A stretch of DNA of 64,000 nucleotides from Rhexocercosporidium sp. MPI-PUGE-AT-0058 (Eukaryota > Ascomycota > Leotiomycetes > Helotiales), in contig JAGTJL010000006.1 in NCBI GenBank assembly GCA_020746875.1, positions 124,001-188,000 on the forward strand, read 5' to 3'. The first letter of the stretch is position 1; each line of letters begins with the position of its first letter. A model generated the notes under the pieces. The model was not told the origin of the DNA and searched no databases. It saw only the letters and a list, made by a program, of their open reading frames with translations. Below, piece after piece: positions 10,708 through 20,058 of the stretch. A program made the position numbers and the translations under genes.

Positions 10708-11163
10708 ATGTCAACCGATCCCAAATTCGACTCGCTGCATAAACAGCTCTTCGATGAAGGACTCAAGATGCGTCGCAGCGTCGTAGGAGACGAATACGTT
10801 GACCGTGCACTCGCGAACGGTTCAACCGAGTTCTCAATCGAAGGACAGAAGCTGGTCACAGAATGGTGTTGGGGATATGCATGGACAAGACCAGGACTTG
10901 AGAAGAAGCAACGCAGTCTTCTCAATATCGGGATGTTGATGGCACTGAATCGAGCTCCGGAGCTGGCAGTACATATCAGAGGAGCTAGGAACAACGGGTT
11001 GACCGAACTGGAGATTAGAGAGGCGATTCTTCATTGTACAACCTACTGTGGGGTTCCGGCTGGAGTCGATGCCATGAAGGTTGCTGAGAAAGTTTTGAAT
11101 GAGATGGCAGAGAAGGGAGAGAAAGAACGGGAGCTAGGAGGGAAAGTTGTTTCTGGTATATAA
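10708..11163 (+). CDS. Carboxymuconolactone decarboxylase, single domain (CMD2)
   Basis: This single exon encodes 151 residues. The start [20 protein letters not shown] is the first ATG in the frame. The whole protein is one CMD domain: [18 protein letters not shown] near residue 17, [20 protein letters not shown] around 50, [20 protein letters not shown] around 75, and [20 protein letters not shown] around 108. This pattern and length fit the PcaC-type 4-carboxymuconolactone decarboxylase-like group more closely than the two-domain CMD1. In bacteria PcaC decarboxylates an aromatic-derived lactone. Fungal protocatechuate degradation normally does not need that step, so the natural reaction here is open. 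Motif copies upstream tie it to the neighbourhood. Confidence 0.88.
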   Translation: MSTDPKFDSLHKQLFDEGLKMRRSVVGDEYVDRALANGSTEFSIEGQKLVTEWCWGYAWTRPGLEKKQRSLLNIGMLMALNRAPELAVHIRGARNNGLTELEIREAILHCTTYCGVPAGVDAMKVAEKVLNEMAEKGEKERELGGKVVSGI

Positions 11164-11559
11164 ATGGCTTGTGGAGTGGAGATGGTTCGGGATTGAAAGG
11201 CGAATATCATGTGGTATAATTAGAACCGGATAGACGAGCAGGGTCGGGTGAGAAAATGAGATATGATACAAAATTCGTTGGAATCCTCAATCGCAGAGCT
11301 CGAAATTCCAGATGGGTACGCAAAGTTCGCACCCAACTATTCCCTGATACCTTGCTTATATTATACAACAAAATTGTTTGCTTCCGACGTAACGTATTGA
11401 TGGGCTCGCAAACCTATTCAGGGGTCTTTAAGAGAACAATGATTCCAGTACAGGCCGCAACCGCCGAAGACTAACAGGGGCATGAACTTGAATCTATTTT
11501 TTTTTGTCAAGCATCAATTGCTCTTCTCTCACTTTATTCTCAGCACAGAACAACCTCAA
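11164..11559. other. Intergenic, nothing seen
   Basis: This is the 3' flank of CMD2 running into the F-box remnant. It contains a T-rich tract near 11500 and no convincing frame. Confidence 0.5.
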
Positions 11560-12310
11560 TTTCCTTAGGCAGTGTCTTTTCTCCAGTCCGCCCCCCCCGA
11601 AATCCTCTGTCGAATTCTTCTGAATCGCAACCCCGTTCCTCGGGTGATAGCCTTGGCTTCAACCTGCAAGTATTTACAATTGGTCTGGTTGATAGATAAT
11701 ACGTCGATCATTCGACATGATTCTGTGCTTGCGCTAGCCAACAAAGGCACACTACGAGAGATGTTGCTTCTGGTAGCGTGTTATGAAAATTTCTCTCCTA
11801 TGTTCGCAAATTCAGATTGGCCATCATACAAGGGAGAGCTGAGTTGGGAAGAATGGTCTCCTACGATAGGGACAGACACGGATAGTTACCATCATATTTT
11901 TCGGTGATTTTAGATTTGAGGAAATTTCTATGCCTGCCGAGGTCAGAGAGATCTTAGGAATCTTCACGATAAACACTATCTCTTCGAAACCGATTGTGAA
12001 CGAGTTACCGATAAAGAAAAAAAGTGCTTTGATATCAGCAATATCGGGTGATATTCCACGGTACATCTCATGATTCCATTCGCAGCCTATCGCACTCCAG
12101 TTCTTACCTATATTACTCTAGATTATCTCAAATAAGTTCGCTTATACCAAGCCGTCGATTTCTATTCACGTTGCAGTGTGTATATATTCACTTCGCTTTG
12201 AAACCTCTTGGTGCTAGTCCCACGAAACTGAACACTACCCTAGCTGGTCCTTCAAGTCCCGATCGTACTGTTGCTATTCATATTGATTACCAGTTAGATT
12301 TGGCTTAAGT
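11560..12310 (+). pseudogene. Decayed F-box-type gene
   Basis: After a likely acceptor (CTTAG at about 11564-11568) the frame reads SAPPEILCRILL and then VIALASTCKYLQLVWLIDN. This is an F-box helix pattern followed by an ankyrin-like LALANKGTLREMLLLVACYE. The frame ends at 11907. One base off, coding-like sequence resumes (GDFRFEEISMPAEVREILGI) until a stop after RYIS at about 12071. A third piece, KPLGASPTKLNTTLAGPSSP, lies in yet another frame (stop 12306-12308). No ATG precedes the F-box in frame; an upstream exon may have been lost or missed. A set of unrecognised introns could explain some of the shifts, but the single-base slip at 11895-11905 in a T-run looks like a frameshift. Confidence 0.5.
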
Positions 12311-12986
12311 TTGGATACCCATGAATCTTTTGAGTTCAGCCTCGAGTATGTGCTGTATTGGAGCCAGATGGTTTTGAAGCGTGGCGGATAATCGAAACGT
12401 GATTAGGAATGTACGACTTTTAGTACGTAGGACTTTGTCTGGATCTCGATACTCACCACGTCGAGTCATCTATGTTTCATGGTCTTCAAATCATCTTCGA
12501 TCAGACTTCTCTAGATTTTTAAAACTTCAACAAACCTCTTTAACTATTCTAATGTAAGTCTGGAGCTGGTCCTGGGGGCCGAAGAATTACAATGCAGCAG
12601 CATCCTTACAAAGCAATCCACTTCAGCCAGAATACGAAGATTGACTTTAACTATGTGCAACCACGCACAGTGATCCGTCCTTCAAATCGAGCTTCTACAC
12701 TAGCTAGTACAGTAAATCCAGTCTGATCTACCTAAAATCGAAGATTTATCCAGAATGCCCTCGCCCAATCCAAATTTAGTCAGCCCAGGTCGCTTAGCCA
12801 CCATGGACTCCAGGTCTGGGCATCTGTTTTCCCCGCATTCTCAGTCTTCTCCAAAATATTTCCAGTCCGACATCAACGCATCAAACATTCAAACTACGCA
12901 GACTGTATTGATTGCCATCGATCAAGGGCTGACCTCTGGTTCTCCTATCTACATCTGATTAGTCAGAGTCACCTCGTCCACCCCTC
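12311..12986. other. Intergenic, promoter of the Adr1-like regulator
   Basis: This region carries no clear gene. A short open frame (12755-12958, 67 codons) lies just upstream of the regulator and might be a 5' leader peptide or part of an earlier exon; the evidence is insufficient. No TGCGGGGTA-type site is seen here, so the regulator does not appear to control itself through that motif. Confidence 0.45.
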
Positions 12987-15723
12987 ATGGTTCTGTCTGG
13001 TGGAGCCGCAGACGACCTGGGGCAGGTTGAGCTAGCTTCGAACAAAATCAAAAAGAGGTTTCAATGTCAACATTGCCAGAGGCGATTTGCACGACTAGAG
13101 CATCTACAGAGGCATGAGAGAATACGTAAGTAGTCATTGGTGTGGTTTGGGTAAGCATCGTTGAATGATAACACCGACAGACACCCAAGATAAGCCATTC
13201 AGCTGCCAACAATGTGATTCACATTTCAGCAGGAGGTACAACTTCCGATCCCCCTTTCAGGAGCCCTCCCTACCATCCTATCGTTTTGCCATGCTTTCAA
13301 CTAATAATCGCAGTGATCTTCTCATCCGCCACCTAAGACTCACCCACGAAAAGGATGCCCTCCGTGCAACAGGCAACGACCAAAATGATGGAGAGAATCA
13401 TCCCGGTGCAACTGGAAGAGCAAAGAAGAGGAGGAGAGTAACTTTTAACAGCGAAGAAAATCGCCAAACAGTAGCTGGAGCATCACCGGATAAAAGTCTT
13501 GATTTCGATCTGGATACAATGTCGCCTAGTGGCATCGTATTTGACGCGCCGCTCAGCGTCAGTCAGAACAATGGATATTCTCTCGCTACTCTATCCATGG
13601 CCGCTGAGTACTCTGCACTCCAGGGAGCGTTTGGACAGCCCTCGAATGAAACACCCGAAGCATCACCAGAAATGCCTCCACCAAATGAGTCAGATCCACT
13701 AGTTAATCAGTTTGATACAGCGCCGAACTATGGATTGGGATTTGAAGAGTCTCTTGATAACCTGGCTGCCTTTCTCGATAGCGAGCCTCTTTCGTCATAC
13801 AATTTCTCGACATTGATGAGTGCTGGGCAGCCTATGGTTCTTTTCTCGCCTGAGTCGTTCACCTACGTTGATGATATGGCACCTGTCTCAGGGAGACAGC
13901 ATTTATCTGCTTTCGGCCAAAATCGCCACATCGAAGAGCCGAACTCATTTTCGCGGTTTGGCTCTCGTCTGCCATCATTGCAACCAGAAGAAAGCCCGGC
14001 TCAAGATCCACTCGCACCCACTGGCCGGGCACTAGCTGAGGTGTCTCCAGCAGATAGACAGATTATTGTCGCCAAACTATCGGAATTCTCCTCGGCCATT
14101 TCTGCTGATTTCGTTCTTCCATCCCGCCTAGCACTTTCTCGGTACATAGCTGCGTATGTGAACGGCTTTCATGAACACCTTCCTTTTCTTCATATACCTA
14201 CGATGTCAATCGAACATTGCTCAATCGAACTGGTTTTAGCGATGGCAGCAGTTGGTGCACAGTACTGCTTTGAGGGAGAGAAGGGTGTGGAATTGTTCAA
14301 CGCCAGCCAGGCTATAGCTTCTTTCAGGATACGGCGACGAGATGCAGATCTATGCAAGCCGATTAGACAGAGTAATCAAGGCCTAGCCGTTGAGCCTCCA
14401 AGTTCAGAGCAAGGATTCTCAACCACATCCAGTGCCCGAACCGCTTCGATCTCCGGTCCACTGGGCCTACCAACTGATGCCGAAACATCTCCCCCATTTT
14501 CTTCACAGCAAACAGACCTGATACAGACGGCGCAGGCACTTCTGTTGTTGATGGCTATGGCTACCTGGGCAAAGCACCGAGAGATACTTCGAGAAGCTCT
14601 CGCCATCCAAAGCGTTCTCGCAACTCTTATCCGAGACGATGGGCTCAAGAGTCAACACTTACCCATTGGAGCGTCTTGGGAGGAATGGATACGATTCGAA
14701 AGTACCAAAAGGACGAAATTCATTGTGTTTTGTTTCTTCAACCTACACTGCATCGTATACAATATCCCTCCGCTCATACTCAACTCCGAAGTCAAGCTCA
14801 CATTACCATCAACGGCAGCTGAATTCAAGGCACCAAGTGCCACAGCATGGAAGGAGCTGAGGAAGAAATCGACCCCCGAAATAGGATTTCAAGAAGCGCT
14901 CCGACGGCTGTTTTCCCGCAGTGGCCGAGAGGTCGCAGAGTCCAACTCATCCCTGGGTAATTACATCCTGATCCATGCCCTAGTGCAGCAAATATTCTTC
15001 GTTCGCCAAATTGCAAATTGTCGATATGACAGCGCTGGAGATTTTACCCAGGAAGAGTTTTCCTCGCTCGAGCACGCCTTGCGAAACTGGCAACTTGGCT
15101 GGAAACGCACCCCCGAGTCCTCGCTTGACCCTATGGACCCAAACGGGCCGGTAGCATTCAACTCAACGGCCATTCTTCGACTTGCTTACATTCGACTGAA
15201 TATTGACACTGGACCATATCGATCATTGGACACTCGCGATCCGATACAAATTGCCAATGCTTTTCGAGAGAGTCCAGATATCAAGCGCACTCCAAAGCTC
15301 GTCCGGGCAGTTCTTCACTCGGCTCATGCATTGAGCATCCCTGTCAAGATCGGAATCCGCCTGGTATCGAAGACTCAAACATTCATTTGGTCAATCCAGC
15401 ACTCACTTTGTTCGCTGGAGTGTGCTTTCTTGCTCAGTAAATGGCTTGAAGCTCTATCGCTTCCGAATCCCGAACCTCCAATCACCGATGACGAATGGAG
15501 AATAAGTTCACTTGTCAAGACCATGTTAAACGAAACCGAATTTGCTGTTCCATCTGATATTCCAACAGACTCGCCAGCTATGATGAAGCATTTGAGCGCG
15601 GGTGTTTTACGGGTCTGGGCAACGATATTCAGAGGAGCTCAGACTTGGGCAATTGTGGATGTCATTGGAAGCTCTCTCAACATTTATGCTGACATGCTGG
15701 AGCCGGGTTTGTCGCCCGTATAA
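12987..15723 (+). CDS. C2H2 zinc-finger transcription factor, Adr1-like, with fungal_trans domain
   Basis: Exons 12987-13125, 13181-13235 and 13314-15723 join in frame to 867 residues. Both introns (55 and 78 nt) lie in the DNA-binding region. Finger 1 has Cys27, Cys30, His43 and His47 with helix ARLEHLQRH. Finger 2 has Cys55, Cys58, His71 and His76 with helix SRSDLLIRH, formed only after the second intron is removed. These helices closely resemble yeast Adr1 (ARQEHLKRH and TRRDLLIRH), which binds GG(A/G)G sites. A basic patch (RAKKRRR) near residue 96 is a likely nuclear signal. The central part is acidic and Ser/Pro-rich. The rest (about 310-867) is a fungal-specific regulatory domain with LPFLHIPTM. 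Sitting inside the catabolic genes, it is the likely pathway activator. The second intron is 78 nt without a stop, so retention would disrupt finger 2. Confidence 0.92.
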
Positions 15724-15817
15724 TTCTTGCATTCTGGTCTTTTATTTCACACAGCAACGCTCCGACAACGCTTTGCTTGATGTACTCCCTAAAGATCACA
15801 ATCTTTTCCAACGACGT

Positions 15818-17022
15818 TCAAGCCTCCAATGACATGTCAATAACCAATTTCCCACCACTTCCCTTCTGGTATTCTGTGACAAGGTCATTCAATTTTGACA
15901 ATGGAAAAGTCTTTACGATCGCTCTGACTTCATGCTCTGTACAGAAAAAAATAAGTCAGATGCTATCCGCAAACTTGACAAACGAAAGAAAGATTGATTT
16001 TACTCACCAGATGCGAACTCCAACATTTCTCTCAATGTTTTGTTACTTCCAACCAGGCTTCCAACGATTGAGATATCGCGAAAGACAATATCGCGAGCAG
16101 AGAAGTGAAAGCCAGCTTCCGGAAACGACACAACAACACATTTGCCGTGGTTCTTTAAAAGTCCAACACCGTATTCGAATGCCTTTTGACTTTCTGGTAG
16201 AATGATAACAGCGTCAAGACCCACATTTCCAGCTTCTATCTTTCCATCTTCATTACCGATTTCTCGAACAATCTGTTCTGCCCGTTCAGTCCGAACATCG
16301 ACGATCCTTGCGCCAGTCTCTAGCTCGCGAGCCAGCTTCAACGCACCATCCGCTGAATCTAATCCTATTACCTTGAAGCCCATCTTACTCGCAAACTGCA
16401 GTCCAAGATGTCCTAAACCTCCCCCACAGCCAACTATTCCAACTCTCTGTCCTGGCTGGAGTTGACAGCGCTTCAGAGCTGAATAAATCGTGACTCCAGC
16501 ACACATCAGAGGTGCAGTCTCCACAGCAGTCATCGAGGAGGGTATAGGGGCAATCTGCCGGGCATCCACGACTGCGTATTCAGCGAACCCACCCGCTCGA
16601 CTCAACCCGTTATTTCCTGAATTTGGACAGAAGACTGAGTACCCAGCACGATCACTATCGGGGCTGCTCTCATCCAGACATTCAAAGCAAGATCCACAGG
16701 GATTAAAGGCACGTCCAGGGACTCCAATTCTATCACCTACTTTGAAGCTCGTAACTGGGTCATCGGAGGGTGGTACAGATATTATTGTACCCGCGAACTC
16801 GTGACAGCCGATGTGAGGAAATGATGGAGGGTTTGGTGGCATAAGTCCTTCAGCCAGGACAGCATCGGTATGACAGTAGGAAGCTGCATCCACTTTGACC
16901 AAGAGATCATGCGGTGATGAGGGCTTGGGTAACGGAACGGCTCGAAGAACGTACGGTGTTTTGAACGACTCTAGGAATTGGGCTCTCATCTCCTGTGGGA
17001 GCGTGGTTTTCTCGGAGGCCAT
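15818..17022 (-). CDS. Zinc-dependent alcohol dehydrogenase (MDR family)
   Basis: Exon 1 (17022-16008) and exon 2 (15936-15818) join across a 71-nt intron (donor GTGAGT) to give 377 residues. I chose the start MASEKTTLPQEMRAQF over an upstream in-frame ATG at 17082 because the family begins here. Catalytic-zinc ligands are in YCHTDAV and GCHEFAG. A structural-zinc set is in NPCGSCFECLDES...VFCPNSG. The nucleotide-binding motif GCGGGLGHLG follows, and the C-terminal exon supplies EHEVRAIVKTFPLSKLNDLV. The enzyme interconverts an alcohol and an aldehyde with NAD(P). It is divergent from MBL2 with a shared 339-bp promoter that carries motif variants, so it probably serves the same pathway as the hydroxyacid dehydrogenases. 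Confidence 0.92.
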
Positions 17023-17361
17023 TGCACATCGGTTTGTATCAAGTTGTCGCAAACAGTGTGCAATTAGTTGTCCAGTTCTCACATGAATCTTCGCTCTAGA
17101 TTATCCCGACTTAGGAGTAGCAATGCGGTTGTTTGGTCGAAGTGAAGGGGACCAGCGTTGGAGCAAAAGCCCCACAGCGGGGTTGATACCCCCAACCTCG
17201 ATCTACATACATACCCCACAACCTCCAATTACCTCTCACAATGGAAGATTTCAGCTGCAGGAACACCTAGTGAATGGCCTTTCAAAAAAAAAAATACTCA
17301 GATACTCTGATGAAATTCTGACCAAGCTCAGTCTAAGTGACAATCGAAAACCACGAATGCC
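17023..17361. promoter_or_regulatory. Shared divergent promoter ADH/MBL2 with motif variants
   Basis: These 339 bases separate two divergent starts. They contain AGCGGGGTT (17176-17184, +), GGGGGTA on the minus strand (17187-17193), and TGTGGGGTA on the minus strand (17212-17220), the last identical to the second site in the CMD2 promoter. Three GGGG sites within 45 bases make a plausible operator cluster. Confidence 0.5.
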
Positions 17362-18366
17362 ATGGCTCACTCTTCGAGTCCTCAAATTTTGGCTCTTCCA
17401 CCCGCATCACCACACCAGAAATATGTTACCATATCGGCCCTCGAAGGAGGCCACTTGACCCTCCCCGAGTATCTATTCATTACCGACACTTCGCCAACAA
17501 TCCGCACAACAGTGCCTTCTCTTTCATTCCTCATCCAACATCCATCTCCTTCCACCACCAGCGACCGCAAAACCACGAATCTTGTCTTCGACCTCGGTCT
17601 CAAAAGAGACTTCTCAGGCTACCGCGAAGCACAGCGAGAACATGTGGCACAGCGCCAACCGACTATCACCAGTCCCGATGTTGCAGAGTCCCTCCGCAAA
17701 GGTGGTTTAGAGCCTGCGAAGGATGTTGATATCGTGCTACTGAGCCATGTGCATTGGGATCATGTCGGTACACCCACCGACTTTCCACACTCGAAGTTTT
17801 TGGTTGGCAGTGGGACTTTACATCTCCTGTCTAACGGAGGCGGACCACTCTACCCTGCTGGGCTCTTCAATGTAGACGAGCTGCCGCGTGAGAGGACGTT
17901 GGAATTCCCTCCCGTGACGAATGATACTCGTACATCAACAGCCGCGAGCAAAGATCGCCAGACAGAGCACACGTGGAAGCCACTGGCACAATTTTCAGCG
18001 ACGTTAGATCTGTTCAATGACGGGAGTGTCTATGTCGTAGACAGCCCTGGCCATCTTTACGGCCATGTGAATCTGCTGGCTAGAATATCGCCGAAGAAAT
18101 GGGTTTATCTGGGAGGAGATTGCTGTCACGATGTGCGGATCTTGACGGGGGAACAAGGACTTGCGATGTACGATGACGGGCATGGTGGAATGAGAAGCGT
18201 ACATGTCGACACGGAGGTTGCGAAGGGTACCATTGGGCGTATTGGGAAACTGTTGGGACGTGGAGAGATGGCATTGCCCGAGGGCGTTGAGGTTGAAGTT
18301 ATTGTTGCGCATGACAAGGGGTGGAGGGAGAGGAATCCACATAAATTCTTCCCTGGAACGCTTTGA
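17362..18366 (+). CDS. Metallo-beta-lactamase-fold hydrolase, lactonase-like (MBL2)
   Basis: A single exon encodes 334 residues starting MAHSSSPQILALPP. The metal-binding motif is LSHVHWDHVG (residues about 131-140). Further ligands are in VDSPGHLYGHVNLL, YLGGDCCHDVR and VIVAHD. Like MBL1, it carries ALEGGHLTLPEY and FDLGLKRD near the N-terminus and PDVAESLRKGG before the metal motif. MBL1 has an intron exactly inside the metal motif whereas MBL2 has none. This shows either intron loss, for example by copying through RNA, or gain in MBL1. Lactone or lactam ring opening is inferred from the fold. Confidence 0.9.
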   Translation: MAHSSSPQILALPPASPHQKYVTISALEGGHLTLPEYLFITDTSPTIRTTVPSLSFLIQHPSPSTTSDRKTTNLVFDLGLKRDFSGYREAQREHVAQRQPTITSPDVAESLRKGGLEPAKDVDIVLLSHVHWDHVGTPTDFPHSKFLVGSGTLHLLSNGGGPLYPAGLFNVDELPRERTLEFPPVTNDTRTSTAASKDRQTEHTWKPLAQFSATLDLFNDGSVYVVDSPGHLYGHVNLLARISPKKWVYLGGDCCHDVRILTGEQGLAMYDDGHGGMRSVHVDTEVAKGTIGRIGKLLGRGEMALPEGVEVEVIVAHDKGWRERNPHKFFPGTL

Positions 18367-18913
18367 TGGGTCACTACTAAATGGACTTGGAATTAAAATA
18401 ATAATAAATCTCGTTGGCATTTGATATTGCAGTTTTTCTGTTCGCTGATCCAAGTTGACTCTAGGCACCAAGCTGCGGTCGTTACAATGTGGTGAAGTCC
18501 GTATCTTCGGGCTGCTCCTCGCTGAAGGTATAGGGCACAAAGTGGCAGGCTTTCCATAAGCAAAGACAATGCACTGATCCAAGCGAAGCCAACAATAGCA
18601 TTGTAGTGACGTGTACCCCAGCAACGAAATCTCGTCCCATTCTGAGCCCATTTTAAATTACTTTCCGTACAGGACTTATTTCGAGGGGCAATATGTTGAA
18701 TCCTTCTACCCCGCCATTCTCCAACTCTGATGCGGGGTAGCGGCATCAACTTTCGGACATCCTCTATCACACAGACACCCCACATTACACTCCAATCTTC
18801 CCAAGTGGACTTCAAGAGGATGGTTTCTCAGGGCAAGAAATTGCTCCGATGCTGCAAACCCAATTTTGTTCTGGATCAAGCAGAACAAAGAGTCAAACAA
18901 CTAGCCTGTCAAG
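18367..18913. other. Intergenic, promoter of HIBADH2
   Basis: This is the 3' flank of MBL2 and the 5' region of HIBADH2, with the inverted motif pair listed separately. The minus strand has short open frames here without supporting features. Confidence 0.6.
18707..18739. promoter_or_regulatory. Inverted pair of cluster motifs (HIBADH2 promoter)
   Basis: TACCCCGCC (18707-18715, reading GGCGGGGTA on the minus strand) faces an exact TGCGGGGTA (18731-18739) with 15 bases between. The pair lies about 175-207 bases before the HIBADH2 start. An inverted arrangement suggests a site for a dimer or for two monomers. Confidence 0.5.
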
Positions 18914-20041
18914 ATGTCTTCACCAGCGAAGACGGTAGCATTCATAGGTGAGCACTCTAGAACCTTTAACATCGTCTTCCACCTTTGTGAAATCGGGAAT
19001 GCCTAATTTCTTGAAGGTCTTGGAGTCATGGGCTACCCAATGGCTGTCAATCTGCGTAATGGACTAAGTGCCGACTACACGCTCCTCATCTGCGATGTAA
19101 ACAAGGACGCACTTGCTCGGTTCCAGAAGCAAACTGAGGGGAAAGGATTAGTCAAAGTCATCGAGACAGGATCGGAAGCCATTTCACAATCGGTGAGACT
19201 GCCTGAGTTTTCCTTCACAGGGAGTCTGCACTTTGAGGGCGAAGCTGAACAGATCTAGGACCTGGTTATTACCATGCTTCCAAATTCGCCTGCCCTAAAA
19301 GCTGTATATCTCGATCCCCAGACCGGCATCGTGGCAGGAGTAGAACCTGCCGCGAAGAGCTCCCTCTCAAAGAAAATCATCATGGAGTGTGGAACCATCG
19401 AGACTGCCACGATCCTTTCCGTAGCCAAGGCTGTGGAAACCGCACATTCATCTCTGCCTCCCGACGCAGCATTGTCTTTTGTCGATGCACCAGTATCAGG
19501 TGGACCGATGGGAGCTGAGGCAGGAACATTGACATTTATGGTGGGAGCAAATGATACCGAGTCGTTCGAGAAGGCCAGGGAAGTTCTTGCTCATATGGGG
19601 AAGAAGGAGAGTGTCTTCCACTGTGGAGAAGTCGGTGCTGGAACAGCTTTCAAGGTCATTAACAACTATCTCTCTGCCATCACCTCGCTTGCTGCATCGG
19701 AAGCACTCAACATAGGGACAAAGATGGGCTTGGACGTTAAGCTTCTGACAGATGTCATCAATGTGTCGGGGGGGCAATGTTGGGTGACGAGTCAGAGTAA
19801 CCCTGTCCCTGGTGTCCAGGCGAATGTGCCGAGTTCAAGAGGGTATGAAGGTGGTTTCAGGCTGGAGCTGTGTACGAAGGTCTTGCAGATGGGAAGTGAG
19901 CTGGCGGAGATGGTGGGAGCGAGGACGATTTTGGACAAGCCAACTCTTGAGGCCTTCAAGGAGGCGAGCGGAGACGAAAGATATCATGGGAAGGATGCTA
20001 GAGTTGTGTACAAGTGGCTAAATGAGAGTGAGAGGAAATGA
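18914..20041 (+). CDS. Beta-hydroxyacid dehydrogenase, NAD(P)-dependent (HIBADH2)
   Basis: Exons 18914-18947, 19017-19192 and 19259-20041 join in frame to 330 residues. The first intron (69 nt) cuts the Rossmann motif: exon 1 encodes MSSPAKTVAFI plus one base, and exon 2 completes GLGVMGYPMAVNL. The second intron is 66 nt. The substrate-binding signature is DAPVSGGPMGAEAG, and the catalytic lysine region is GTAFKVINNYLSA. It is a paralogue of HIBADH1 and shares LPNSPALKAVYLD-like and SNPVPGVQANVPS-like segments with it. Intron positions differ partly, so the duplication is not very recent. A role in the same or a parallel step as HIBADH1 is inferred. Confidence 0.9.
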
Positions 20042-20058
20042 GTTGAGGATAGTCTGTA

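Noticed and set aside
12755..12958. 67-codon frame just before the Adr1-like gene as its first exon
   Set aside because: No donor in it joins in frame to the finger exon, and ATG 12987 gives a good N-terminus; kept only as a possible leader.
16202..16804. Plus-strand open frames opposite the alcohol dehydrogenase
   Set aside because: The ADH on the minus strand has all family motifs; these are antisense shadows.
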